Shown: positions 26,582-35,415 of the stretch, piece by piece
Layout of the letters: every line of letters begins with the position of its first letter
How positions within the stretch are numbered: the first letter of the stretch is position 1
Assembly (NCBI GenBank): GCA_018267615.1
Contig: JAFDYD010000010.1
Location: forward strand, 77,400 to 141,399
Direction of reading: 5' to 3'
Origin: Bacteroidota bacterium
GTDB taxonomy: Bacteria > Bacteroidota > Bacteroidia > Chitinophagales > Chitinophagaceae
Length of the DNA stretch: 64,000 nt
Notes under the pieces: generated by a model
What the model saw: only the letters and a program-made list of their open reading frames with translations
Databases searched by the model: none
What the model was told of the DNA's origin: nothing
Translations under genes and position numbers: made by a program

Positions 26582-26649
26582 TTTTCTTTGCGTTTTTGCG
26601 CCTTTGCGTGAGCATTTTTCTCGCAAAGGCGCAAAAACGCAAAGAAAAA
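26582..26649. repeat. Iterated-word palindrome, 'TTTGCG' vocabulary
   Basis: Arms TCTTTGCGTTTTTGCGCC... and ...GCGCAAAAACGCAAAGA pair almost perfectly. It starts 8 bases after the stop codon of the ThuA fusion gene. Confidence 0.87.
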
Positions 26650-26797
26650 TCTTTACGAATCTATCTCGCAATTTTCTCCACACTCTGGTCATTCAGAAAA
26701 ACTTTTGTAATTTTTACATAGCTCCGAAAGGCCTTGTATCTTTTCTGAAGATGATCGCATCTTTCGGGACGAAATTATTTGCATATTTCCCTGACAC

Positions 26798-28000
26798 ATG
26801 CATTTGTTCATTTCGGAAAATATTCTTCTTTTTATCAGTGCCATCGGCATACTGCAGGGCATTTTGCTCGCAGCACTTGTTTATTTTCATCCTAAGAGCG
26901 ATAAGTCGGTAAATAAATTTCTCGCATTGTACATTCTTGCCATAACGCTCGTGATGAGCATGGGGTTTTTTATGCGATTTGTTTCATGGCAGGATAGTTA
27001 TTTTCATCAATCCTTTCCAATGATAAGTGCTCCGCTATTGTATTTGTATTTGAGAAGTTTTAAGGAGACGATCACCTGGAAAAAAGCACTCCCGCATTTC
27101 TTATGGTATTTTGCTTTTTTGATTCCAACCTATCTCAATCTTCATTCGCTGGCTTTAAAATATCCGAACGAAAAAAATGTACCGGTTGAAGCATTGCAAA
27201 AACCAGCTACTATTATCATTAATTATTTAAGAATGGGCGTGTCGATTCTGTATTATTTTTTAGCCAGAAGAACATTGAACAGGTATCAAAAATCGATCAA
27301 GCATTTATTTTCAGAAACAAGCAATTTCGATTTACAATGGACAAGATATCTAGTGAATGGATTTTTGGTGGTGATATTTTGTGGCATTGTATTTTTTTCA
27401 CTGATGATCCGTTTCCCCGAACATTTCAATGAATTGCTGCTTATTAATATGACTGTTGCCACTCCATATATTTATCTTGCTACTTACAAAGGCATTCTTC
27501 AGCCAACTATCTGGCAATTGCAGCCCGGGATCAGCAAGGAAAAAGTAGAAGAGGAAATACATGAAGCGGAAGAAATGGATTTGCATAAATCAGAATCGGG
27601 AAAAATTAATTCGATAAAAACATCGGAAAAGTCAACAGGTAAACTCGATGAGTTGGTCGGACGGATCATCTTATTGATGGAAAAAGAAAAGATCTACCAG
27701 GAAACAGAGTTGACACTGCAGAATCTCGCGGATAAATTACAGACGCCATCCTACCAGGTATCGCAGGCGATCAATGAAGGCATGGAAAAAACTTTTTATG
27801 ACCTGATCAATAATTATCGCGTGGAAGAAGCTAAGCGTTTGTTGCTCGATCCGAAAAATTCAAATTATACGATTCTTTCTGTCGGCTTTGAAGCCGGATT
27901 CAATTCGAAGACAACCTTCAACACCGTGTTTAAAAAATTTACCGGCCTCACTCCCACAGATTTCCGGAATCAACAGAAATTGAAGCTCTCAGCTGTATAA
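26798..28000 (+). CDS. Membrane-anchored AraC-family transcriptional regulator
   Basis: 400 residues. The N-terminal 230 residues hold about seven hydrophobic segments (for example ILLFISAIGILQGILLAALV and YLVNGFLVVIFCGIVFFSLM), a membrane sensor common in Bacteroidota AraC proteins. A charged linker follows. The C-terminal 100 residues form the AraC double helix-turn-helix: LTLQNLADKLQTPSYQVSQAINE, then YNNYRVEEAKRLL-like and SVGFEAGFNSKTTFNTVFKKFTGLTPTDFR. It sits directly upstream of the RND efflux operon in the same direction and is the obvious candidate regulator of the box array shared by that operon and the cyclase operon. Binding is not shown by sequence alone. Confidence 0.9.
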   Translation: MHLFISENILLFISAIGILQGILLAALVYFHPKSDKSVNKFLALYILAITLVMSMGFFMRFVSWQDSYFHQSFPMISAPLLYLYLRSFKETITWKKALPHFLWYFAFLIPTYLNLHSLALKYPNEKNVPVEALQKPATIIINYLRMGVSILYYFLARRTLNRYQKSIKHLFSETSNFDLQWTRYLVNGFLVVIFCGIVFFSLMIRFPEHFNELLLINMTVATPYIYLATYKGILQPTIWQLQPGISKEKVEEEIHEAEEMDLHKSESGKINSIKTSEKSTGKLDELVGRIILLMEKEKIYQETELTLQNLADKLQTPSYQVSQAINEGMEKTFYDLINNYRVEEAKRLLLDPKNSNYTILSVGFEAGFNSKTTFNTVFKKFTGLTPTDFRNQQKLKLSAV

Positions 28001-28050
28001 TAGTAACCCGGTATAGATTTTTAGCCATTCCCTTTTTATAAGGTCAGAAA

Positions 28051-28137
28051 TATTTCGCGCAGAGCACGCAGAGAAAAGGAGTGCGCAGAGGGGGATCACT
28101 CTGCGCACTCCTCTTCTCTGCGTGCTCTGCGCGAAAT
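28051..28137. repeat. Iterated-word palindrome, 'GCAGAG' vocabulary
   Basis: Arms beginning ATTTCGCGCAGAGCACGCAG pair with the complementary end near 28137; an inner stem GAGTGCGCAGAG/CTCTGCGCACTC closes on a short loop. The stem is over 35 bp with few mismatches. It lies after the AraC regulator gene and before the efflux operon promoter region. Confidence 0.87.
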
Positions 28138-28171
28138 AAAAAGGCTTCGAATTCCCGTAAAAATTATCTCT

Positions 28172-28365
28172 TCAGGTTCGAACTTCAAATTCTTCCAAAA
28201 ATTTTCATTCGCAATAAAAAATTGACTTCTCCTGGTTTTCAGTCGCTTGTGAAGTTCGAACTAGCCAATTAGGAAGTTCGAACTACAAGTGGTGCACTGA
28301 CTCGGTTCGCATTTACCAATCCGAACAGTGAGGCCTTCCCGTGTTCGCATTTTTGCGTTGCAATT
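28172..28365 (+). promoter_or_regulatory. Operator-like box array and promoter region of the RND efflux operon
   Basis: Ordered boxes: TTCGAAC near 28175; GAAGTTCGAACT at 28251 and again at 28273; GGTTCGCATT at 28304; CCGAAC at 28321; then GCATTTTTG at 28348, followed by GTTGCAAT. CATTTTTG is one base away from the Bacteroidota -7 consensus TAnnTTTG, and there is no TTG at the -33 position, which suits an activator-dependent promoter. The same boxes occur with the same spacing at 35416-35528. GGTTCG...CCGAAC forms an inverted repeat. The tolC-type gene starts at 28392. Confidence 0.7.
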
Positions 28366-28391
28366 AAATTTTTCATCCAAAAAATAAAATT

Positions 28392-29747
28392 ATGAAGAAA
28401 AAATGGGGACGGCCGCAGGTGATGATGACAGTGATCGCAACATGCTTATTTGCGCAATCAGTATGGAGTCAGTCAAAACCTTTGGGTATTAAACAAGCCA
28501 TTGATATCGCCCTGGCCAATAATTATGGTTTACAATCCGACAGCCTGAACCTGCAAATCACTGCCTATAAGAATAAAGATGTTGCGGGCAATTATTTACC
28601 ACAAGCAAATTTGAAATCCAGCATGGAATATAATGCTGCGCTTCCAAAACAAATGTTGCCGGGAGAATTGGTTGGTCAGCCTGCAAAAGAATACGTGCCG
28701 GTAACTTTTGGTACAAAATATAAAATGGGAAGCGGGATTGAAGTGACGCAGAATATTTATCGCAAGGACTTGCTGATCAAAATGAAAGCAGCGGGATTGA
28801 ACAACGAAGTTGCGCGCACGAAGTATCGCTTATCAAAAGAAGAATTGATTTATGAAGTGGCGAATTCATTTTATGCCTTGCAAACAAATGCAGAGAAAAT
28901 TCGTACCACTGCCAGCGATTATAATAATATGAAAGAAATCCTGGTGATTGCAAAAGCGCAATACGATCAGGGAACCATGAAGAGAATCGATTATGAAACT
29001 TTGGAGATCAATGTGGCCAACCAGTTGTCGCAGTTGAAACAATTGCAAACACAGTATGATGAACAGTTAGAGTATTTCAAATATCAACTCGCGATTCCTG
29101 TTTCTGCAAATATTTCCATCGAACAAAATATCGCGCCGATTTCAACGGTTGCACACAGTGATAATATTTGGGAAAGAGCCGATCTGCATTTATCAAAACA
29201 GATGATCGACTTAAAAGAATCAGAAATAAAAAGCATCCGCGCAGAGAGAGCGCCCGTGATCAGCACTTATTTCAAATTCAATTACGAATCACAATTTGGT
29301 GATATCAACAAAGCTTTCAACCAGGATTACTGGTACAAAAGCGCCATGTTCGGATTGTCTACATCGATTTCGATTTTCGATGGTAACAGAAGAAGAAGCC
29401 GCGTAGGCGTTGCGCAATCGGAATTGCAGCAGTTGAAATTGCAACATATTCAACAGCAGCAATATGCTCAAACCGAATTGGCTACTGCATGGCACACATT
29501 GGATAATAACCGCGAGCAATACCAGATCACTCAAAGAAATCTTGCTCTCGCTGAAAAAGTTTTCACGTCCAGAAAAGCATTGTACACGGAAGGTGTAACA
29601 ACGCTGATCGAGTTGCTCGATGCAGAAAGAGATCTTACGAAAGCAAGAGATCTGTATACGCAGGCACTGATTAATGTGCAGACTGGAATGCTGAATGTGT
29701 ATAAAGCAAACGGAACATTGGTAACAGAATTTTTAAAATCAATATAA
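28392..29747 (+). CDS. TolC-family outer-membrane efflux protein
   Basis: 451 residues with signal peptide ending near SVWSQS. The mature protein is the duplicated long-helix/strand pattern of TolC channels: IKQAIDIALANNYGLQSDSLNLQI at the first repeat and EVFTSRKALYTEGVTTLIELLDAERDL at the second, with alternating Q/L/A coiled coils. It forms the outer-membrane exit duct of a tripartite pump. It is the first gene of an operon with a PepSY-like protein, a periplasmic adaptor and an RND permease, and its promoter region carries the TTCGAA box array. Confidence 0.93.
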   Translation: MKKKWGRPQVMMTVIATCLFAQSVWSQSKPLGIKQAIDIALANNYGLQSDSLNLQITAYKNKDVAGNYLPQANLKSSMEYNAALPKQMLPGELVGQPAKEYVPVTFGTKYKMGSGIEVTQNIYRKDLLIKMKAAGLNNEVARTKYRLSKEELIYEVANSFYALQTNAEKIRTTASDYNNMKEILVIAKAQYDQGTMKRIDYETLEINVANQLSQLKQLQTQYDEQLEYFKYQLAIPVSANISIEQNIAPISTVAHSDNIWERADLHLSKQMIDLKESEIKSIRAERAPVISTYFKFNYESQFGDINKAFNQDYWYKSAMFGLSTSISIFDGNRRRSRVGVAQSELQQLKLQHIQQQQYAQTELATAWHTLDNNREQYQITQRNLALAEKVFTSRKALYTEGVTTLIELLDAERDLTKARDLYTQALINVQTGMLNVYKANGTLVTEFLKSI

Positions 29748-29748
29748 G

Positions 29749-29898
29749 ATGAGAACAATCATTATTACAATTCCAACCACTGCCATAAACATCGAAACAA
29801 TCGACCTGGTGTTTTATGCAAGTATGACAAGGGAAGTCATTCGTGAAAATGTTTTTTTGAGAACGATAAACCAGGAAATAAGTTTTTGTCTCACGTAA
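29749..29898 (+). CDS. Possible small protein (49 aa) between tolC-type and PepSY-like genes
   Basis: The ATG comes one base after the TolC-type stop codon (TAAGATG) and the frame runs 49 codons to TAA. It begins MRTIIITIPTTAINIETIDL and ends in TINQEISFCLT. The start vaguely recalls the first strand and helix of universal stress proteins, but the key residues of that family are missing and it would be truncated, so it could be a gene remnant. Coupling to the upstream stop favours translation; short length argues for caution. Confidence 0.35.
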   Translation: MRTIIITIPTTAINIETIDLVFYASMTREVIRENVFLRTINQEISFCLT

Positions 29899-29940
29899 AC
29901 ATCATTCAAAATAAACATCATTAACTAAAAAATAAAAATC

Positions 29941-30420
29941 ATGAAAAAGATAATCTCACTGGCAATATCAATCGTGATTGCGATGAGTGCACTTGCGAGC
30001 GATGTAAAAGTAAAGACTGAAGTACTGGACGCATTTAAAACAAAATTTGTCAACGCAAAGGAAGTATCATGGGTTATTGAATCCGGTTATTACAAGGTAT
30101 CGTTTAATAATAACGGGTCGTGGGTATGCGCTTATTATGAACCGAATGGCAAGATGGCTGGCATCATGCGCAATATCAGCAGCACAGAGCTTCCGTATTT
30201 TTTGCAAAACGAACTGAAAAAGAAATTCGCGAATTATTGGATCACAGGACTCTTCGAAGTCTCGAACCGCGACGGTTACACGTATTGCGTCACGTTAAAC
30301 AATGCAGATACTAAAATAAATATGTTTTCGGCGAATGGTACAGAGTGGAAATTATTTCGCGAAACAAAAAATGAAATTATCAACATGCAGGACGGATGGT
30401 CTGGCTGTACAAAAAAATAA
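29941..30420 (+). CDS. Exported PepSY-like (DUF2874/BLIP-type) protein in the efflux operon
   Basis: 159 residues with a signal peptide cleaved near ALAS. The mature part shows the family pattern: helix with LDAFKTKFVNAKEVSWVIESGYYKVSF followed by strands ending in YYEPNGKMAG, then a second helix LQNELKKKFANYWITGLFEV and its strands. It is periplasmic, and its operon position between the TolC-type and adaptor genes suggests a role linked to the pump or to envelope-stress sensing, which is inference. A relative lies at about 10 kb. Confidence 0.78.
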   Translation: MKKIISLAISIVIAMSALASDVKVKTEVLDAFKTKFVNAKEVSWVIESGYYKVSFNNNGSWVCAYYEPNGKMAGIMRNISSTELPYFLQNELKKKFANYWITGLFEVSNRDGYTYCVTLNNADTKINMFSANGTEWKLFRETKNEIINMQDGWSGCTKK

Positions 30421-30450
30421 AAAATTTTTAACTCTTTTAAAAAAAATTAA

Positions 30451-31503
30451 ATGAAAAAGAAAATGATATCAATCGGAATCTCATTGGCAATTGTTGCTGT
30501 AATCGGAGTGGTACTTGCCAATAACAAAGCTAAAATTGATAACGCAGCAAAACCGGCGACAGATCATTCAGTAATCCCGGTAAAGGCACATGAAGTAAAA
30601 ATAGATTCTTTCAACACTTCGTTCGTGATCAACGGAACTACGGCACCCGTTAAAGAAGTAAAAATTGCTTCCGAAGTTCAAGGTAAACTCGTGCGTTTAT
30701 TTATAAAGAATGGAGATATGGTAAAGGCGGGACAAGTAGTTGCCGTGTTGGACGCTTCAGTTTATAATGTTCAATTGGCAAGCATCGACGCATCAATAGC
30801 GAAAGCCCAATTGGATCTGGCGCGTTATTCCAACCTGATCGAGCTCGGAGGAGCAACACCCATGCAGAAAGAAGGTGCTGAATTGCAGATAAAATCTCTT
30901 CAGGCAGAAAAAAAACAAGTTCTGGATCAGATATCACACATGCAGATCAGGGCGCCATTTAGCGGTAAAGTTGAAAATATAAATGTGGAGCTCGGTTCTT
31001 TTGTAACATATGGAACTGTATTGACCCAGCTGATCGATAATTCTTCTTTGAAGATAAATATTTATTTGTCAGAACAGGAAGCTTTCAAAGCAAAGAAAGG
31101 TCAAACTGTAACTATCACCAGCGTTGTGATGGATCAACCAAAAACAGGAAAGATCACAATGGTCAGTGATAAGGCCGATGCTTCTGGAAAATTTTTAACA
31201 GAGATCAGCTTCAGCAATACGGATAAGGCTCAACTGAAAGCAGGAATACTTGCGGATGTGCATTTCCCGATGGAGTCCGTTAAAACTGGCCTAAGCATTC
31301 CCGTTAGTGCTTTGATCGCGAACGCTAAAGAAACAAAAGTTTTTGTCGCGGTAAATAACGTGGCCGAAGAAAGAATTATTAAGACAGGCATTGCAACGTC
31401 AAACAAAGTAGAAGTGGTTGATGGATTACAGGAAGGTGAGCAGGTAATCATCTCTGGCCAACTGAGCTTGGAAAACGGCAGCGCTATTTCAATCAACAAA
31501 TAA
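30451..31503 (+). CDS. RND efflux periplasmic adaptor (membrane fusion protein)
   Basis: 350 residues with an N-terminal hydrophobic anchor (ISIGISLAIVAVIGVVLA). The lipoyl-like domain is split by a short helical hairpin: VQGKLVRLFIKNGDMVKAGQVVAVLDASVYN, then helices about 105-160, then MQIRAPFSGKVENINVELGSFVTYG. Beta-barrel and membrane-proximal domains follow (KKGQTVTITSVVMDQPKTGKITMV and VVDGLQEGEQVIISGQLSLENGSAI). It links the RND pump to the TolC-type channel. The next gene starts 10 bases after its stop. Confidence 0.93.
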   Translation: MKKKMISIGISLAIVAVIGVVLANNKAKIDNAAKPATDHSVIPVKAHEVKIDSFNTSFVINGTTAPVKEVKIASEVQGKLVRLFIKNGDMVKAGQVVAVLDASVYNVQLASIDASIAKAQLDLARYSNLIELGGATPMQKEGAELQIKSLQAEKKQVLDQISHMQIRAPFSGKVENINVELGSFVTYGTVLTQLIDNSSLKINIYLSEQEAFKAKKGQTVTITSVVMDQPKTGKITMVSDKADASGKFLTEISFSNTDKAQLKAGILADVHFPMESVKTGLSIPVSALIANAKETKVFVAVNNVAEERIIKTGIATSNKVEVVDGLQEGEQVIISGQLSLENGSAISINK

Positions 31504-31513
31504 AAAAAATTAT

Positions 31514-34500
31514 ATGTCATTAACATCAACCGCAATAAAAAGGCCGACACTGATCGTAGTTATATTCACGGTGCTCGGTCTGCTGGGAGTCGCCAGTTAT
31601 TTTTCGATTGGCTATGAATTATTACCGAAGATGTCGAAGCAGGTGATCACGATAAGTACGTCTTATCCTGGTGCTGCTCCTTCGGAAGTGGAGAACTCTG
31701 TCACAAAAAAAATTGAGGATGCAGTTTCTTCTCTCGAAAAACTCGACAATATCAAATCACGTTCATTGGAAGGAAGTTCCAAAGTGATTGTTGAATTCAA
31801 ATCAAATGTCAATATTAACCAGGCGATGGAAGATGCGCAACGAAAGGTAAATGCAATCGCATCTGATTTACCGGCTGATTCAAAAGCCCCGGAGATCACG
31901 AAATTTTCTGTGGATGAAGCGCCGATCATGAAGATGTCAGTATCATCTAAAACGGATAACCGTGCATTGTTTGAAATTGTTGAACAACGTATCGTGCCGC
32001 TGATGTCAAAGCTTGCAGGTGTGGCGAATGTGGGAATGATGGGAGGAGAAGAAAGACAATTGCGCGTGAATATCGACCGCAAAAAAATCGAATCATTTGC
32101 ATTGGATGCACAACAAGTGTTAACCGCTATTCAAACTTCCAATCTGGATTTCCCTGCAGGTTCTGTAAAAAATCAGTCGAATGAAATTACTATTCGACTC
32201 GCTGGAAAATTCAAGGAACCAAAAGATATCGAAGACGTAATCATCACCAGCCGCGATGGACGCACGATTTATGTAAAAGATGTGGCGAATGTGATTGACG
32301 GTATCAAAGAAACGGAATCGATCAGCCGTTATAATGCAAACACGGCAATCGGTTTGCTTATATATAAACAAACGGATGCAAATGCAGTTGAAGTCAGCAA
32401 GGAGATTCGCGCAGAAGTAAATAAACTGGAAAAAGATTATGAAGCCGATGGATTGAAGTTTGCCCTGGCGCAAGATTCTTCAGAGTTTACGTTGAAAGCC
32501 GCTGAAGCAGTGAATCATGATTTGTTGCTCGCAATTATATTGGTAGCGCTGGTAATGCTCGTGTTCTTGCATAGTATGCGCAATGCGATCATCGTGATGG
32601 TTGCGATTCCTGCATCACTCGTCAGTACTTACATTGCGATATATGCATTCGGATTTACTTTCAATCTGATGACGTTGCTTGCGCTTTCCTTGGTAATAGG
32701 AATTTTGGTGGATGACAGTATCGTTGTATTGGAAAATATCCAACGTCATATGGAAATGGGAAAAGAGAGACGTAAGGCTGCATTAGAAGGAAGAGAAGAG
32801 ATCGGGTTCACGGCGATGTCTATCACACTGGTTGATGTTGTCGTATTTCTTCCGATCACAATGGTGAACGGAATGATCGCGGATATTCTCCGGCAATTTT
32901 CGCTGGTTGTTGTCGTATCAACATTGATGAGTTTGTTTGTATGTTTTACTTTGACACCATTATTGGTTTCACGATTTGGTAAACTCACTCACCCCAGTAA
33001 GAAAAAAATCGGTGGAAGAATTATTCTCTGGATCGAAGGGAAAATCGAAACACTAACGGAAAAATATTCCGGGTTGCTGAAATGGAGTCTGTCTCACAAA
33101 CGCTGGGTATTGATGGTCACGATGGTTTTATTATTCGGATCATTCGCATTGGTCGGCGCCGGATTTATTGGGAACGAATTTGTGAATATGGGCGACCGTG
33201 GAGAACTTGTTGTGAAAGTGGAATTGCCAAAGGATGCAAATATTCAACAGACCAACCTGAAAACCCAGGAAGTTGAGAGATACATTTTATCTAAACCGGA
33301 AGTGTTGAATGTATTTTCATCGATGGGAAAAAATGATAATCAGTTTTCTCAGCAGGGGGAAAGACATCTTTCTGAAATCAGTATAAAACTTGTTGATAAG
33401 AATCAGCGCTCGTTTAGTACAGAGAAATTTTCACAGGTTATCAAAAAAGAACTCGAACAAAAAATCGAAGGCGCAAAAATTACGACGAGCCAGGTTGATA
33501 TCATGGGTAGTACGAGTGAGGCCCCTATACAGTTAATCATCAATGGTGATAATGTAGAAAGGCTTTTGAGTTTTGCAGACACAGTATTGGCAAAAATGAA
33601 GCAGGTGCCAGGCACAACGAGTCAGAAAATCTCGATTGAAAATAATAAGCCGGAAGTGAGTGTGAAAGTGAATAAAGAAAAGATGACGGAATTGGGCCTT
33701 CGTATGGACCAGGTTGGCAACGTGATCAAAATAGCGTTTAGTGGTAACAGTGATAATAAGCTTACGCAGGGACAATACGAATATGATATCACGGTGAAGT
33801 TAGACGGGTTCGACAGGCAATCGATCGATGATTTGAAACAGTTGTCATTTGTAAACGCTTCTGGTAAAACAATCAGGCTCGAACAATTTGCAAATATTGA
33901 AAGAACAATCGGCCCGGCTAAACTGGAACGCAAAGACAGGATCAGTTCAGTAACGGTATCTACAGAAGTGGTAGGTCGTCCGCAAGGAACAGTCGGTGCA
34001 GAAATTAAAAAATTAGTGGAGAAAGATCCCTTGCCCGCAGGCATGACGATTTCCTACGAGGGAAACATGAAACAACAAGCCGATGCATTCGGAAGCATGG
34101 GAATGGCCTTGATTGCATCGATCATATTTGTTTACCTGATCATGGTTGCGTTGTACAATTCTTATATCTATCCATTCGTGGTCTTGTTCTCGATTCCTGT
34201 GGCGATGGTTGGTGCTTTACTTGCATTGGCATTGACGATGCAAACGCTCAATATTTTCTCGATACTTGGTATCATCATGCTCATCGGGTTGGTTGCAAAA
34301 AATGCGATCCTGCTGGTTGATTATACAAATCATCTTAAGGAAAAAGGACACACAACAATCGAGGCATTGATAGAATCTGGCCGCACGAGATTACGTCCTA
34401 TCCTGATGACAACAATCGCAATGGTGATTGGAATGTTGCCACTCGCATTGGCAAGTGGCGCAGGTGCGGAATGGAAAAATGGGATGGCGCTCGCACTGAT

Positions 34501-34651
34501 TGGTGGCTTGACAAGCTCGATGTTGCTGACACTTGTTGTGGTTCCGGTTATGTATTTAATCATCGACAAGATAATCGCAAGATTTGCTAACAGAAAAAGA
34601 AAAGAAAATTTAACTGAACAAACTTTGCCAGTGATGGCGGGAGGGGTGTAA
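31514..34651 (+). CDS. RND efflux pump permease (AcrB/MdtB-type, HAE1-like)
   Basis: 1045 residues with the RND duplicated 12-TM layout and two large periplasmic loops. The first TM (IVVIFTVLGLLGVASYFSIGYELLP) and motif PGAAPSEVENSVTKKIEDAV are family hallmarks. In TM4 LALSLVIGILVDDSIVVLENIQRHME carries the two proton-relay aspartates. TM10-11 shows GIIMLIGLVAKNAILLVDYTNHLKEKGHTTIEALIESGRTRLRPILMTTIAMVIGMLPLAL. It is an inner-membrane proton-driven exporter; hydrophobic drugs, lipids or fatty acids are typical cargo. The last codons merge into a GGTGTAA word array that supplies the stop codon. Confidence 0.95.
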   Translation: MSLTSTAIKRPTLIVVIFTVLGLLGVASYFSIGYELLPKMSKQVITISTSYPGAAPSEVENSVTKKIEDAVSSLEKLDNIKSRSLEGSSKVIVEFKSNVNINQAMEDAQRKVNAIASDLPADSKAPEITKFSVDEAPIMKMSVSSKTDNRALFEIVEQRIVPLMSKLAGVANVGMMGGEERQLRVNIDRKKIESFALDAQQVLTAIQTSNLDFPAGSVKNQSNEITIRLAGKFKEPKDIEDVIITSRDGRTIYVKDVANVIDGIKETESISRYNANTAIGLLIYKQTDANAVEVSKEIRAEVNKLEKDYEADGLKFALAQDSSEFTLKAAEAVNHDLLLAIILVALVMLVFLHSMRNAIIVMVAIPASLVSTYIAIYAFGFTFNLMTLLALSLVIGILVDDSIVVLENIQRHMEMGKERRKAALEGREEIGFTAMSITLVDVVVFLPITMVNGMIADILRQFSLVVVVSTLMSLFVCFTLTPLLVSRFGKLTHPSKKKIGGRIILWIEGKIETLTEKYSGLLKWSLSHKRWVLMVTMVLLFGSFALVGAGFIGNEFVNMGDRGELVVKVELPKDANIQQTNLKTQEVERYILSKPEVLNVFSSMGKNDNQFSQQGERHLSEISIKLVDKNQRSFSTEKFSQVIKKELEQKIEGAKITTSQVDIMGSTSEAPIQLIINGDNVERLLSFADTVLAKMKQVPGTTSQKISIENNKPEVSVKVNKEKMTELGLRMDQVGNVIKIAFSGNSDNKLTQGQYEYDITVKLDGFDRQSIDDLKQLSFVNASGKTIRLEQFANIERTIGPAKLERKDRISSVTVSTEVVGRPQGTVGAEIKKLVEKDPLPAGMTISYEGNMKQQADAFGSMGMALIASIIFVYLIMVALYNSYIYPFVVLFSIPVAMVGALLALALTMQTLNIFSILGIIMLIGLVAKNAILLVDYTNHLKEKGHTTIEALIESGRTRLRPILMTTIAMVIGMLPLALASGAGAEWKNGMALALIGGLTSSMLLTLVVVPVMYLIIDKIIARFANRKRKENLTEQTLPVMAGGV

Positions 34652-34712
34652 GGTGTAAGGTGTAAGGTGTGAGGTATAAGGTATAAGGTATAAGGTGTGA
34701 GGTGTGGGTCAT
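34645..34712. repeat. Tandem 'AGGTGTA/AGGTATA' word array
   Basis: About nine copies of the drifting 7-base word (A)AGGTGTA/AGGTATA directly after, and including, the stop codon of the RND gene. No complementary arm is present, so this is an unpaired array of the vocabulary that forms hairpins at 47.2 and 49.0 kb. Confidence 0.85.
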
Positions 34713-34758
34713 CCGTTTATCCTTACAACTCGTTCCCAATGTCTAAAAAATAAAAATT

Positions 34759-35043
34759 ATGAAACATAAATATATAAACACGGTGATTTTGATGGCTTGC
34801 CTGTCAAAATCAATTCGATCAAAAAAAGATATTCACTCACAAATTCAGGAAACAATCGCTGAGCGTAATAAGATCATGCAGGAATGGGGTCAAACATTTT
34901 TTGCAGAACCGGTTGGAGAAAAAGATATTCATCAGCAGTTGCGTGAAACAATTCAACAGCATAAAAAAATAATGAACCAGTTGGGGAAATTATTTGCGAA
35001 AGATGGAAAAGTTGTTGTGATGGCGGACAAACAAGCTGCCTGA
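34759..35043 (+). CDS. Small protein with internal 25-residue duplication
   Basis: 94 residues starting MKHKYINTVILMACLSKSIR; the start may be a weak membrane or signal segment. Two tandem helical units follow: KDIHSQIQETIAERNKIMQE and, 36 residues later, KDIHQQLRETIQQHKKIMNQ, matching at most positions. So it is a short amphipathic repeat protein, perhaps a coiled-coil accessory. It lies 108 bases after the RND pump gene in the same direction and before the hairpins that precede the cyclase operon. I do not know the family. Confidence 0.55.
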   Translation: MKHKYINTVILMACLSKSIRSKKDIHSQIQETIAERNKIMQEWGQTFFAEPVGEKDIHQQLRETIQQHKKIMNQLGKLFAKDGKVVVMADKQAA

Positions 35044-35073
35044 TTGCCAATACAATCACCCTTTGCGTCTTCG

Positions 35074-35123
35074 TGCCTTAGTGGTTCATGGTTCGACTTG
35101 GCTTACCATAAACCACTGAGGCA
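35074..35123. repeat. Palindrome with 'TTAGTGGTT' arms
   Basis: TGCCTTAGTGGTTCATGGT pairs with ACCATAAACCACTGAGGCA with two mismatches. The bases just left (CTTTGCGTCTTCG) belong to the TTTGCG vocabulary but have no partner on the right. Follows the small repeat-protein gene. Confidence 0.75.
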
Positions 35124-35168
35124 TTGCTGTTCTTTGTATCATGTTTTATATTAAAGAACAGAATCATT

Positions 35169-35309
35169 ATGAGTGTGATTCCGCTGGGGCTGCTGCTTAT
35201 TGCCAATTATTCCCTTCGTAAACGCAGATCACTTCTTTATTACCTCGTTATCATCGGCGGCCTCATGCGTAAAAGGCATTTGCGAACGATCGCTAAACTG
35301 TATTTCTGA
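35169..35309 (+). CDS. Doubtful small membrane protein (46 aa)
   Basis: ATG-started frame with a hydrophobic stretch (SVIPLGLLLIANYSL) then a strongly basic tail (KRRSLLYYLVIIGGLMRKRHLRT). It could be a single-span small membrane protein, but it has no recognised family, lies between two palindromes, and may be a chance frame. Confidence 0.22.
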   Translation: MSVIPLGLLLIANYSLRKRRSLLYYLVIIGGLMRKRHLRTIAKLYF

Positions 35310-35320
35310 GACTTTGATTG

Positions 35321-35400
35321 ATCCATTCTTTGCGGCTAAGCGCCTTTGCGTGATCATTTTTTCGCGCAAAGGCGCTTAGCCGCAAAGTTTCGCAATGGAT
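35321..35400. repeat. Iterated-word palindrome, 'TTTGCG/GGCTAAGCG' vocabulary
   Basis: Arms starting ATCCATTCTTTGCGGCTAAG pair with CTTAGCCGCAAAG...AATGGAT; about 33 bp with few mismatches. A close relative lies at 57.8 kb, which also carries the GGCTTAGCG word. Confidence 0.87.
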
Positions 35401-35415
35401 TAATCGGTCCAATAC

